Shown here piece after piece: positions 55,612 to 64,000 of a stretch of DNA of 64,000 bases (positions within the stretch are counted from its first letter, which is position 1; the number at the start of each line of letters is the position of its first letter). This stretch comes from an uncultured Spirochaetota bacterium (GTDB lineage: Bacteria; Spirochaetota; Spirochaetia; Treponematales; Treponemataceae). Both the position numbers and the translations under genes were made by a program. Below the pieces are notes generated by a model. The model saw nothing but the letters and a program-made list of their open reading frames with translations. It was not told where the DNA came from and did not search any database. The stretch is taken from the NCBI GenBank assembly GCA_944389415.1, contig CALXMF010000001.1, forward strand, positions 186,001-250,000, given 5' to 3'.

Positions 55612-56043
55612 ATGATGCCATTTGGTTTGAAAATCGCCATCATCAACCGGGCGTTTCGCAAAAAATTAGATGAAAAAGCCAGTGATATGGGATTGACCGC
55701 GGTACAGCTTCGTGTTCTTGGCTCCATCAGCCGTCTGGAAGCTATCGGAGAGACGGAAATCCATCAGAACGATTTAGAGCGGCTTGAGCATATCACGCAT
55801 CCCGCGATGACAAAACATATCCAGAAACTTGAGCAAAAAGGATTTATCCACTGTGTTCCCAGCGAACAGGATCGGAGATACAAAAAAATTACCTGCACAG
55901 AGCAATCTAATAGAATGTATCAGACAATCCTTACCCATGATAAGGAAGTTTTTGAGGAATTATGCAAAAACCTGACTCAGGAACAACAAAATACACTCAT
56001 TCAATTAATCAACACCATGGTGCAAGGGCTTGATCTGGAATAA
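55612..56043 (+). CDS. MarR-family transcriptional regulator
   Basis: 143 residues from the ATG at 55612, with AGGAG nine bases before it. Winged-helix MarR fold: INRAFRKKLDEKASDMGLTA, the recognition region HPAMTKHIQKLEQKGFIHC, the wing PSEQDRRYKKITCTEQS, and a C-terminal dimerisation helix (LTQEQQNTLIQLINTMV). It most likely represses itself and the MATE exporter gene downstream through the matching sites at both promoters. Confidence 0.9.
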   Translation: MMPFGLKIAIINRAFRKKLDEKASDMGLTAVQLRVLGSISRLEAIGETEIHQNDLERLEHITHPAMTKHIQKLEQKGFIHCVPSEQDRRYKKITCTEQSNRMYQTILTHDKEVFEELCKNLTQEQQNTLIQLINTMVQGLDLE

Positions 56044-56106
56044 ATCCTGTATGTTCCAGACCATGCGCCGACAGTTTTTTGGTAAATGGTTTTCTTTTAT
56101 TTTATT

Positions 56107-56122
56107 AGGTAACTAACTACTT
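56107..56122. promoter_or_regulatory. Putative MarR operator upstream of the MATE gene
   Basis: AGGTAACTAACTACTT is the inverse complement of the site upstream of marR with one mismatch. It lies about 20 bases before the MATE ribosome-binding site. Confidence 0.65.
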
Positions 56123-56144
56123 AATTTTGGAGGTATATTTTTAT

Positions 56145-57545
56145 ATGCAAACAGTCGTATCAGAAAAGCAAAGGCTTTTTGCTACAGAGCCCATTGGAAA
56201 GCTTATCATCAAATTTGCCGTACCAAGCGTTATTGCCCTTCTGGTAAACTCCCTGTATAACATTGTCGATCAGATTTTTATTGGTAACGGCATTGGATAT
56301 CTGGGTAATGGAGCCACTAATATTGTGTTTCCAATTACCATTATCGCATTGGCATTAGCCATGATGATCGGCAACGGAGGCGCTGCCTTTCTGAGTCTCA
56401 AACTGGGAGAAGGCAATGTAGACAGGGCAAAAAAAGGAATAGGCAACGCAGTGATTATGGTTATTGCGGTCAGCATCATCCTGGCAGCGGTATTTCTGAT
56501 TTTCATCAATCCGATTCTAACCCTGTTCGGCGCTACGGATACACTGCGTCCCTATGCGCTGGAATATGGATGGATTATTGGAATTGGACTTCCATTTATG
56601 ATGATCTCCGGCGCCATTAATTCCATGATTCGTGCAGATGGAAGTCCCAAATACGCTATGTTTTCCATGATCATCGGCGCCATTCTCAATGTGATTCTTG
56701 ACGCTATATTTATCTTTCCGCTACAAATGGGTGTAAAAGGAGCCGCAATTGCAACAGTTATTGGTCAGGTTGCCTCTTTTATCGTATCGGTTATCTATAT
56801 GCCGCAATTTAAAACGATTCATTTGAATAAAGAAGCCTTTCATCTGGATGTTAAAGTCTGAGGCAATATCATCGTCTTTGGACTGAGCAGTTTTATTACC
56901 CAGTTTGCCATTACTATTGTTATGGCGCTGACGAACAATCTGCTGGCTCAATACGGTGCGCAATCTATCTACGGATCCGATATTCCTCTAACAGCAACAG
57001 GCATTGTTATGAAGGTCAACCAGATTATGATTTCTATTCTTCTGGGAATTGCAACCGGTGCTCAACCTATTATTGGATTTAACTACGGCGCTAAAAATTT
57101 TCATCGAGTAAAGAAAGCCTTGGAAATTTCCCTGCTTGCCTCAGAAATCATCTCCGTTTTGGCGTTTCTGCTGTTTCAGTTTGCCCCTATGTCTGTCATT
57201 TCTCTGTTTGGTTCAGAAGACGGGCTGTATAATGAATTTGCGGTAAAGGCGTTCCGTATCTTCCTGATGCTTTGTCCACTGACTGGCTTTCAGACTGTTA
57301 TTGCAGTGTATCTTCAGGCAGTCGGCAAGCCAGTTATGTCTGCTCTTCTCTCTTTAGCCCGGCAGATCATTTTCTTTATTCCCGCAGCGCTGTTGTTGCC
57401 TTTACCGCTTGGAGTGGAAGGAGTTTTATGGACTGGCCCTGTCGCAGACGGACTTGCTTTCGTAATGTCTCTGGCACTGCTTTTGTATGAAAGGCATCAT
57501 CTGAAAAAAAGCCACGCGGCCCGGATGGCCGCTCAACCCCAGTGA
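56145..57545 (+). pseudogene. MATE-family multidrug exporter interrupted by an in-frame TGA
   Basis: Start at 56145, GGAGG before it. Codons 1-238 encode the first MATE half (GKLIIKFAVPSVIALLVNSL, LVDQIFIGNGIGYLGNGATN, IRADGSPKYAMFSMIIGAIL). Codon 239 (56859-56861) is TGA. The same frame then continues without further damage as GNIIVFGLSSFITQFAITIV to the natural end, including GATGAQPIIGFNYGAKNF. The total would be 466 residues, the usual MATE length with twelve helices. A single point change appears to have broken a recently functional exporter, or there is a base-calling error. MATE proteins export cationic drugs using sodium or proton gradients. Confidence 0.85.
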
Positions 57546-57565
57546 TAGCAGAAGGAGAAAACAAA

Positions 57566-58144
57566 ATGAAAAACAGAATCATTACCATCAGCCGTGAATT
57601 TGGAAGCGGCGGTCGTACAATCGGAAAACGAGTTGCAGAGCAGATTGGAATTCCCTGTTATGATAACGAACTGCTGATGAAGATTGCCGAAGAAAGCGGA
57701 TTTCAAGAAAACTATATCAAAGAGGCTGGTGAATATGCACCCGGCGGTTTTTTATCTAATATCTTTTCTCATCAAGGGGCAAACCCTAACAACGCAGATT
57801 ATCTTTGGCATATCCAGTATAAGATTATCACAGAACTGGCAGAAAAGAGCCCATGCGTTATTGTAGGCCGCTGCGCGGATTATATTCTAAAAGATAAGGC
57901 AAACTGTCTCAAGGTTTTCATTCACGCAGATGTAACATTCCGCGCGGAACGCATTGTTAAAGTATACGGCGAATGGGAACAATCTCCCGAACAACGAATT
58001 CGGGAAAAAGACAAGCGCAGGGCTGCCTATCACCGCTTTTATACAGATATGAAATGGGGCCATGCCCAAAATTATGACCTCACACTCAACAGCGGAACTC
58101 TTGGAATCGACCAGTGCGTCGCTATTATCAAAGCGCTTTATTAA
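57566..58144 (+). CDS. Cytidylate kinase-like protein
   Basis: 192 residues from the ATG at 57566 (AAGGAG before it), of the cytidylate-kinase-like family. The P-loop is in ITISREFGSGGRTIGKRVAE, followed by IPCYDNELLMKIAEESG, CVIVGRCADYIL, and the lid region RIREKDKRRAAYHRFYT. It probably phosphorylates a nucleotide or another small substrate; true Cmk has a different NMP-binding domain. It follows the MATE gene by 20 bases, an arrangement known from Firmicutes genomes. A hairpin terminator ends the unit. Confidence 0.87.
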   Translation: MKNRIITISREFGSGGRTIGKRVAEQIGIPCYDNELLMKIAEESGFQENYIKEAGEYAPGGFLSNIFSHQGANPNNADYLWHIQYKIITELAEKSPCVIVGRCADYILKDKANCLKVFIHADVTFRAERIVKVYGEWEQSPEQRIREKDKRRAAYHRFYTDMKWGHAQNYDLTLNSGTLGIDQCVAIIKALY

Positions 58145-58174
58145 AAGCTGATTTTTAGTACCTGCATTTTTATA

Positions 58175-58213
58175 TTTACCCGGATTCTTCTCTCACCGAA
58201 AAATCCGGGTAAA
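58175..58213. terminator. Terminator after the cytidylate-kinase-like gene
   Basis: A perfect 12-bp stem TTTACCCGGATT/AATCCGGGTAAA with a 15-base loop lies between convergent genes. Confidence 0.8.
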
Positions 58214-58241
58214 ATGAAACCCCGGAAAAATTAAATACATC

Positions 58242-59252
58242 TCAAGACAATCCATACATAATATACTTTACCATTAACAGTGCAGAAATACTTAGAGCAA
58301 TGCAACTGATTAATATGAAAGTTACATTAGTTCGTATTCTTGTATTTTTAAGCATCGTAAGATCAGATTGCTGCTTTTTTATGATCTCGTCTTTCTGTTT
58401 GATAGATTCTCGCAGCGATTCAATCAGTGCTTCGTGCTTTTTAATGGACTTTTCATGATCTTTGATTAATATTTTAACACCCTTTAACTGTTGTTTCTGT
58501 TCATTGATCAGTTTATCTTTCAAATTCAGCATAGACGAGATTTGATGCAGCATTTCTTGTTGTTTTTCAATAGCTATTGACTGTGTACGAAGAAGTGCTT
58601 TCATGCCTTTTAGCTTTTGAGTCTGTATATTATCAATCTGTTCTTTTTGTTTTAGAGAAGCAAAAAGAGTCTGAATTGCCTCCTCCTGCTTTTGATCAAT
58701 AAGCTCTTTTTCAGATAATCTTTTTTGAGTTTCTTCTGTGACACTTGTCAGAACACAGATTTTCTCATCATGTTCTTGATTTTTCAGCTCCTGAGCCAAT
58801 TGATTTCTTGCATATTTCTCGGATTCAGAAATTATCTTTCTCGCTGTAGTTTTGCTTGCCTCCGTTAATGTATGAAACTGCCCATCTCGGTCTGTAAATC
58901 CATTTTCTATCATATACATGATAGACTCATTCATTTTTTGAGCAAAACGAACGGATATGCAAATAAAATGAATAATTTGCTGCAATAAATCATTCATTTC
59001 AGACATAGCTTCATTTGTAGAAACAAGACCTTCTGCAAGAATCGATGTTTTCTTTTTCGTACCAACACCAAACCACCCTGTTTTCATTTGCGCAGCGTTG
59101 CTTGCTTTTTCCTGTGCATCTGCGATCTTGTCAGTTGTAGATTGGATTTGTAACAAAATGTCAGCGGAACATTCATGAACATAGTCGTCTAAGTCATTAT
59201 CAGAAAGATTCTCTATTTCTACAGAACTTTTTACAGGCAGCGTAGTATCCAT
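58242..59252 (-). CDS. Tail-anchored coiled-coil protein, partner of the HNH/membrane protein
   Basis: About 336 residues from the ATG at 59252, which has GGAG six bases before it; an ATG at 59264 overlapping the upstream stop is the alternative. No family is recognised. Residues 1-130 are a mainly helical head (NDLDDYVHECSADILLQIQ, NAAQMKTGWFGVGTKKK). About 150-305 is a long coiled coil rich in Gln, Lys and Glu with repeated blocks (QKLKGMKALLRTQSIAIEKQ, QQLKGVKILIKDHEKSIKKH). A single membrane helix sits at the very C-terminus (FILISCIALSISALLMV). It is coupled to the HNH-like gene, so the two probably form one membrane-bound complex. Confidence 0.75.
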   Translation of the reverse strand: MDTTLPVKSSVEIENLSDNDLDDYVHECSADILLQIQSTTDKIADAQEKASNAAQMKTGWFGVGTKKKTSILAEGLVSTNEAMSEMNDLLQQIIHFICISVRFAQKMNESIMYMIENGFTDRDGQFHTLTEASKTTARKIISESEKYARNQLAQELKNQEHDEKICVLTSVTEETQKRLSEKELIDQKQEEAIQTLFASLKQKEQIDNIQTQKLKGMKALLRTQSIAIEKQQEMLHQISSMLNLKDKLINEQKQQLKGVKILIKDHEKSIKKHEALIESLRESIKQKDEIIKKQQSDLTMLKNTRIRTNVTFILISCIALSISALLMVKYIMYGLS

Positions 59253-59263
59253 TATTATCTCCA

Positions 59264-60928
59264 TCAAAAAGCTTTCATGAGCTCTTCAAGCTCTGTTAGC
59301 CCTTTATCTGTTTCGGCTTTCGATGACGCTATTTTTTGGTATGTTTGCGCAAGAGTCTCACGCTCCTCTTGTGCAACTTGCGCAAAGAAATTATATGCGT
59401 TATTCAGAGCAAATAAACTTTGTGCAATTTTACACTGAACAATAACTCCACTTGTGGTAACCATTCTGATTTGCAAATGATCTTTCCGTGCGTTATTTCT
59501 GCATTGATCCATAAAATAAATTGCTATAGTTGAAACAATTCCTCCGGCAACGGCAGACAACGTTACGGCAATTACATCACTGACAGTCCTTTGTTCTTGC
59601 CCAAACGATGGAATCGGGAACATCATCAAGGGCTGTAATCCCGGAATAGATTGCAGAAATTTCTCGATGACCGCAGACAAACCAAAAAATAAAGCTTCTA
59701 TTATACCAGCGGTAAATATCTTTGCTGCTTCATAATTTGCGTCATCCTGTGATATTCCCGCAGGTTTATGAACCATAATTTTTATTGCTCTATACAAAGA
59801 AATAAATCCCGCCCGTATCATCGCTACAAGCTTTTTTAAAGTCGTTCCAAATAAGTTAATAACAAATACTAAAATATTTGATAAAAAAGCGAGAATTCCT
59901 GATTCAAACGCCCCTTTCAGAACATCTTTCCACTTTGCCCGTAATTCACTCATAACTTCAGACATTTTATTCTTAAAATGCTGAAAAAGTTCTTTGAAGG
60001 ACATTCTTCCTTTGTTTTTTAATATGAACTTCAACTCTTCTATAACAGCTAATCCAAAATCATGAATCAGAACACCTATGGTAGCATATGACATCATTCG
60101 TGCGGCATCTTTACCGCCTGTAACCAATAATTCATGAGAATACTTCTGAAAGGCAGCTTTAGAAACTGTTTCAGACATCTTCTTTCTGGCTATTTTATCT
60201 TTTTCCAAAGCTAAATTTCTATCAATGTCAAAGGCTTGTTCATTTGTACGTCCATCCGACCGTTCCTGATCCAGCCACTGCTCCATACTCTTCTTACCTT
60301 TTGAACGATTTACACTATCTTTTGTGTAAGCCAAATTCGTATCATCTGTTGCCATCGCGACACGATCTTTCTGATTAAGAAAAAGGTTGTTGGCCGGATC
60401 AAATTCTATCTCATGAGCTGATACAACATGATCAATATCCGCTCTTGTTATACTGATCGTCTTTCCTGTATATTCGTCTTTTACCGCACGTTTTCCCGCT
60501 TGTGCATCAGACATATGCATCTGTGACAGTTTTTTATCATACCCTGCTTCATGACGGATCTCGCTGAACGGTCTCTCCCTATTTTCCTGCATAGTTTTAT
60601 ATTTTTGACTATCAGCTTCAGATGATACGATTCCTTTCTTAAAATTATGGGTTGTAGTCACATTACCGCCATCACGGGATTCAATAAAAAGACTGGCAAG
60701 ACCAAATTGACCAACTATAGTCGCCATGACATTATCCTTACATAAATCAATAAGATTTTCGGTTCCTATTCCAGAATATTCGTTTTGTAAGGAGTTCATT
60801 TCCTGTATCGCAGATGTTAGAGTATCATCAATTTTAATCTGCAAGGAAGAATTTTCATCTAATGATACTAATCCTTTTTCCAACTCAGGTGTCATCTTAT
60901 CATCAAATAAATAAAGATTATTCTCCAT
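59264..60928 (-). CDS. HNH-like nuclease domain fused to a membrane region, unknown family
   Basis: 554 residues from the ATG at 60928 (GGGGA before it; an upstream ATG at 60946 has none). Residues 1-150 are helical and charged. About 151-220 fit an HNH/beta-beta-alpha-metal fold: DEYTGKTISI, ADIDHVVSAHEI with Asp166-His167, then TNLAYTKDSVNRSKGKKS with Asn198 and Asn207, the same YTGK...IDH...N...NRSKG order seen in HNH nucleases. No zinc cysteines are present. Residues 345-361, 405-421 and 452-473 are hydrophobic helices, and a cytoplasmic helical tail follows. First gene of a two-gene operon. Nuclease activity is inferred, not shown. Confidence 0.75.
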   Translation of the reverse strand: MENNLYLFDDKMTPELEKGLVSLDENSSLQIKIDDTLTSAIQEMNSLQNEYSGIGTENLIDLCKDNVMATIVGQFGLASLFIESRDGGNVTTTHNFKKGIVSSEADSQKYKTMQENRERPFSEIRHEAGYDKKLSQMHMSDAQAGKRAVKDEYTGKTISITRADIDHVVSAHEIEFDPANNLFLNQKDRVAMATDDTNLAYTKDSVNRSKGKKSMEQWLDQERSDGRTNEQAFDIDRNLALEKDKIARKKMSETVSKAAFQKYSHELLVTGGKDAARMMSYATIGVLIHDFGLAVIEELKFILKNKGRMSFKELFQHFKNKMSEVMSELRAKWKDVLKGAFESGILAFLSNILVFVINLFGTTLKKLVAMIRAGFISLYRAIKIMVHKPAGISQDDANYEAAKIFTAGIIEALFFGLSAVIEKFLQSIPGLQPLMMFPIPSFGQEQRTVSDVIAVTLSAVAGGIVSTIAIYFMDQCRNNARKDHLQIRMVTTSGVIVQCKIAQSLFALNNAYNFFAQVAQEERETLAQTYQKIASSKAETDKGLTELEELMKAF

Positions 60929-60946
60929 TATCTTTCCCCGGAACAT

Positions 60947-61375
60947 TCTGTTACAAATTATATAACTATTATCATAATAAATTATAGTATATTGTTTTAT
61001 TTATCAATTGCTTCATCATATTTTGCTGATCAATATAATTAATACTAAAATTGAATATTTTATCACAAATCACAATCAGACGTATCCCAGTTAAGAAATA
61101 AGTATACTGGCTATTAGAGGAGATGCTAAATCTGCTTATCAGATTTCACAAGAACTCCCGATTGTATTATTCCTTGCAGATTTTTATTTATATAGTACAA
61201 TAAAAACAAGCATTCACTTGTGCGTCAGTCTAGAAGATTGATCGCATCTAAATATCTTCAATAATGTTCTTTGGGATGGTACCGTGAACAAAATTACAAA
61301 AAGGATACTTGAGACGAACGGCTCTGGATATAACTGCGCATTAGAGCAAAATTAAAAAAATAAAGGAAGAATACT
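60947..61375. other. Gene-free AT-rich stretch before the AAA+ gene
   Basis: No convincing gene. The part next to the HNH-like gene (60950-61070) is very AT-rich and should hold its promoter. From about 61111 a short open plus-strand segment (AIRGDAKSAYQISQELPIVL) runs some 45 codons without a start or ribosome-binding site and may be a remnant. AAAGGAAGAA just before 61376 is the ribosome-binding site of the AAA+ gene. Confidence 0.5.
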
Positions 61376-62509
61376 ATGGAACAGACTGTTTTACGCCCTA
61401 CGGCAGAGCAACGATACGCCCATGAATTATCCGCTCTGTCCCGCTGGGATCAAAATAACCCTAAGCCGGAGAACTGGCATCTCTCCCCGCGTGCAGTGCG
61501 CCTCTTTATATTGGGAACCCCCAAGGGCACCCCCCTGGATATAGACGGAGAACCCATAACTATCAGTAAAAAATACTACGGAAATGATGCCTTAGTAGAA
61601 CGGTGTATCATCACTCTGACGGGCAATCGCGGACTAATGCTGGTGGGAGAGCCTGGTACTGCTAAAACAATGCTTTCAGAGCTGCTGAGCGCAGCTATCA
61701 GCGGCTGCAGTACCAACACGATTCAAGGTACCGCCGGCACCACTGAAGACATGATTAAATACTCATGGAACTATGCCTTGCTGCTTGCAAAAGGTCCAAG
61801 CAGAGAGGCGTTAGTGCCTTCACCTCTGTATATCGGCATGGAAAAAGGAATCCTCACCCGGTTTGAAGAGATCACCCGTACCCCTGCCGAGATACAGGAC
61901 TGTCTTATCAGTGTACTCAGCGATAAGGTTATGAATATCCCCGAACTTGGGGATCAGGGACTTCTCTTCGCCAGTCCCGGTTTTAATGTCATTGGTACCG
62001 CAAATACTCGAGATAAAGGAGTCAATGAAATGTCCAGTGCCCTCAAGCGCCGCTTCAGCTTTGAAACGGTGCAACCAGTGGGAGATGTGGCCTTGGAAAA
62101 ACAGATTATTTTGGACGAAGTGAAAGCAATGGCTCAAAATGCGGGACTCTCTGTGCCGCTGGATGAAGATGCGGCTACCCTGCTGGCTACCGCTTACCAT
62201 GAGTTACGGCAAGGGATCTCTGCCGAAGGGATGCGTCTGAAAAAGCCCTCCGCTGTCATGAGTACCGCTGAGGCAGTCTCCGTTTATTACCAGACTCTCA
62301 TGAGTGCCTGGTACTACGGCGGACCGGAGCAAGCCCGACATCTTGATGAACACGCCATAGCAGAAAATCTAGCTGGAGCGGTGGCAAAGGAATCCCGGGA
62401 AGAACTGGCAGTTGTTCGTGAATACTTTTCCACTATTGTACAGAAAAAAGCAGAGCGGGGGAACGGAGCATGGAAACGGTTTTACGAGGCTGGCAAACGG
62501 CTGAAGTGA
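61376..62509 (+). CDS. MoxR-type AAA+ ATPase (YehL-like)
   Basis: 377 residues. Walker A GEPGTAKT at 91-98, Walker B-like ILTRFEEI at 159-166 with the MoxR double-glutamate form, sensor 1 NVIGTANTRDKG, and arginine finger region SALKRRFSFE. The N-terminal part (RLFILGTPKGTPLDIDG) is characteristic of the subgroup that neighbours DUF5682. MoxR ATPases act as chaperone-like remodellers working with VWA-domain proteins. Its end overlaps the DUF5682 gene by 40 bases. E. coli yehL-yehM-yehP-yehQ has the same order, from memory. Confidence 0.9.
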   Translation: MEQTVLRPTAEQRYAHELSALSRWDQNNPKPENWHLSPRAVRLFILGTPKGTPLDIDGEPITISKKYYGNDALVERCIITLTGNRGLMLVGEPGTAKTMLSELLSAAISGCSTNTIQGTAGTTEDMIKYSWNYALLLAKGPSREALVPSPLYIGMEKGILTRFEEITRTPAEIQDCLISVLSDKVMNIPELGDQGLLFASPGFNVIGTANTRDKGVNEMSSALKRRFSFETVQPVGDVALEKQIILDEVKAMAQNAGLSVPLDEDAATLLATAYHELRQGISAEGMRLKKPSAVMSTAEAVSVYYQTLMSAWYYGGPEQARHLDEHAIAENLAGAVAKESREELAVVREYFSTIVQKKAERGNGAWKRFYEAGKRLK

Positions 62510-64000
62510 TCCCTTTCGACTATGATGAGCCGGTACTCTACTACCCGGTACGGCATCATTCTCCTGCCTGCGCTTGGCATCTGGAACGAGCCATAGAAAG
62601 GTATAAACCGGAGTTGGTGCTGGTAGAGGGGCCGGAGAATGCAAATGACCTCATTCCCATTCTGGCAAGCCCGGAAACAGAAGCGCCTGTTGCTCTTTAC
62701 TATGCATACCGGGATGATGCCGGTTTTCTGAGTCCTGCCGAGCATCTGAAAGATGATCTCCCACCGGTAAATTGTGCCTGCTATTATCCTTTTTTGGATC
62801 AGTCGCCGGAACTGGTCGCACTGCGTCTTGCGGAACACCTAAAGATTCCTGCCCGCTTCATTGATCTTCCCTATGGCGAAATTCTGGCAGCTACCCGATC
62901 AGGAACCGGCCTGCGGAAAGAAGAAACTGCCATCAGCTATGCGGATGACAGTTTTCTTGCCCCGGAACTGCTGTGGAAAAGCGTGTGCGAAAAAACAGGT
63001 ACCCGGGATTTTGAGGAGTTCTGGGAAAAATACTATGAAAACAAGGGATTTTCCCTATCAACTGAAGAATTTGTACGCCAGGTAAACGCCTGGTGTCTGC
63101 AGGCTCGAAAGAATACACCCCATCAGGAAATGGAAGAAGACGGATGTCTTGCCCGAGAGTTCCACATGGCCCGGCGTATCCGGGAAGCTGCCCAGTCTTA
63201 CAGAAAAATTCTGATAGTAGCCGGAGGCTTTCACATTTGGGGGCTTCTCCATCCGGAAAACAAACACAAGATTTGTCCAAATATTCCCAAAGACAGCCAA
63301 ACTGTTTATCCTGTTCGCTATTCTGAACCAGCGGCAGACGCTCTGTCAGGCTATGCCAGCGGTATGCCGGCTCCTGCTTTTTATCGGAAACTCTGGCAGC
63401 AGCTTCATACGGATGGGACAAGCACAACGGAGGCATGGAATAGCGTAGTGCTGGATACTATTGTGCGCTGCGGCAGGCGGTTACGGGCAACAGGAGAAAT
63501 TATTTCCGCCTATGATGAGCAGTGCGCCTTACAGCAGGCCCAAGGCTTGGCAGCTCTTCGAAGCAAAGAAGCACCCGGACTTTATGAATTGCAGGATGGT
63601 ATTTTAAGCGCCTTTGTAAAGGGAGAAGCCAATCTGGCCGGATGCGAGCCCCTGCGCCTTCTTCGAAAGATTACCACAGGAAACAAGATAGGCAGTCTGT
63701 GCCGCAGCGATCTGATACCGCCGCTGGTACAGGATTTTGCCCGACAGTGTAAAAAATATCGTCTCCGGCAGAATTCCGCTGACCGACAGGAAGTGACCCT
63801 TGAGATTTTTTCCAAAACACGTCACCGGGCGGAAAGCTGCTTTCTCCATCAGAGCATATTTTTAGACTGTGGCTATGCTAAGCGGGACAAGGGACCGGAC
63901 CTGTTACACGGTACGGGACGCAACCTTATCAGAGAACAATGGATTTGTCAGTGGTCTGCAGGAGTAGAAACCGCTTTGATAGAACATGCAATCTGGGGTG
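62470..64000 (+). CDS. DUF5682-family protein (YehM-like), cut by window end
   Basis: Open from the ATG at 62470 to the last base, about 510 codons visible; the full family is roughly 750 residues. Start region VLYYPVRHHSPACAWHLERA, then LVLVEGPENANDL and ILIVAGGFHIWGLLHP. The VEGP and GGFH pair is reminiscent of the TraB/TIKI-ChaN-like fold. It is encoded in a frame overlapping the AAA+ gene and is visibly richer in G and C than the rest of the window. Function is unknown; linked families include a VWA protein and a SWIM zinc-finger protein expected just beyond the window. Confidence 0.85.
   Translation, partial: METVLRGWQTAEVIPFDYDEPVLYYPVRHHSPACAWHLERAIERYKPELVLVEGPENANDLIPILASPETEAPVALYYAYRDDAGFLSPAEHLKDDLPPVNCACYYPFLDQSPELVALRLAEHLKIPARFIDLPYGEILAATRSGTGLRKEETAISYADDSFLAPELLWKSVCEKTGTRDFEEFWEKYYENKGFSLSTEEFVRQVNAWCLQARKNTPHQEMEEDGCLAREFHMARRIREAAQSYRKILIVAGGFHIWGLLHPENKHKICPNIPKDSQTVYPVRYSEPAADALSGYASGMPAPAFYRKLWQQLHTDGTSTTEAWNSVVLDTIVRCGRRLRATGEIISAYDEQCALQQAQGLAALRSKEAPGLYELQDGILSAFVKGEANLAGCEPLRLLRKITTGNKIGSLCRSDLIPPLVQDFARQCKKYRLRQNSADRQEVTLEIFSKTRHRAESCFLHQSIFLDCGYAKRDKGPDLLHGTGRNLIREQWICQWSAGVETALIEHAIWG

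Noticed and set aside
56859-56861. TGA read as tryptophan or selenocysteine in the MATE gene
   Set aside because: Other genes use TGG for tryptophan and TGA as a normal stop, MATE proteins have no selenocysteine site, and no recoding hairpin was evident.
61111-61245. Possible small gene with an AIRGDAKSAYQISQEL segment
   Set aside because: No start codon or ribosome-binding site and no recognisable family; kept only as a possible remnant.

Overview
The window looks like the chromosome of a host-associated or anaerobic spirochaete, most likely a Treponema or close relative. This is inferred from gene content only: a trypanosome/plant-like phosphofructokinase, ThyX, a LysM/SLT envelope pair, many chemoreceptors and lipoproteins, AT-rich DNA, and several large proteins I cannot place in a family. 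No rRNA, tRNA, insertion sequence or CRISPR array was seen.

Layout. 0-11.7 kb is housekeeping: the end of a ttcA-like gene, an Lrp regulator/aminotransferase pair, thyX, an unknown 703-residue protein with a DUF2804 protein, phosphofructokinase, and a LysM-protein/lytic-transglycosylase operon. 11.8-18.1 kb is a phosphate locus: pstS-pstC-pstA face phoB-phoR across a shared intergenic region carrying 11-bp-spaced Pho-box-like repeats. There is no pstB or phoU, and PstA carries a large periplasmic insertion that looks like two copies of a PstS lobe. 18.1-20.8 kb holds a PrsW-type membrane protease and a chemoreceptor. 20.8-29.2 kb is a beta-galactoside locus: binding protein, two permeases and a GH42 enzyme on the minus strand, with a GH2 LacZ on the plus strand, each side with a recognisable promoter. 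29.3-36 kb carries envelope and sensory genes (a barrel-like protein, an InlB/BspA-type repeat lipoprotein, a chemoreceptor, a diguanylate cyclase). 36-41.5 kb is a plus-strand run of small enzymes ending in lspA. It faces a pyrF-pyrKD operon in which the two subunits of dihydroorotate dehydrogenase B are fused. 45.7-51.7 kb is a LacI-controlled sugar transporter/GH43 operon with a clear palindromic operator.

From about 51.7 kb the character changes. A block of exact-period 44-bp tandem repeats with phased A/T tracts is followed by genes that look acquired: a LysR-controlled acetyltransferase/flavodoxin/cyclophilin-like operon, a frameshifted arsC, a MarR-controlled MATE exporter broken by one in-frame TGA, and a cytidylate-kinase-like gene. 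Next comes a tight two-gene operon encoding an HNH-like nuclease-plus-membrane protein and a tail-anchored coiled-coil protein. The window ends with a MoxR-type AAA+ ATPase overlapping a DUF5682 gene that runs off the edge (compare E. coli yehL-yehM). The HNH/coiled-coil pair is the best candidate here for an undescribed, possibly defence-related system; that role is inference.

Both sugar-transport loci share one design: binding protein, then an intra-operon hairpin with a U-run, then permeases, with no ATPase gene. They probably borrow a shared ATPase encoded elsewhere.
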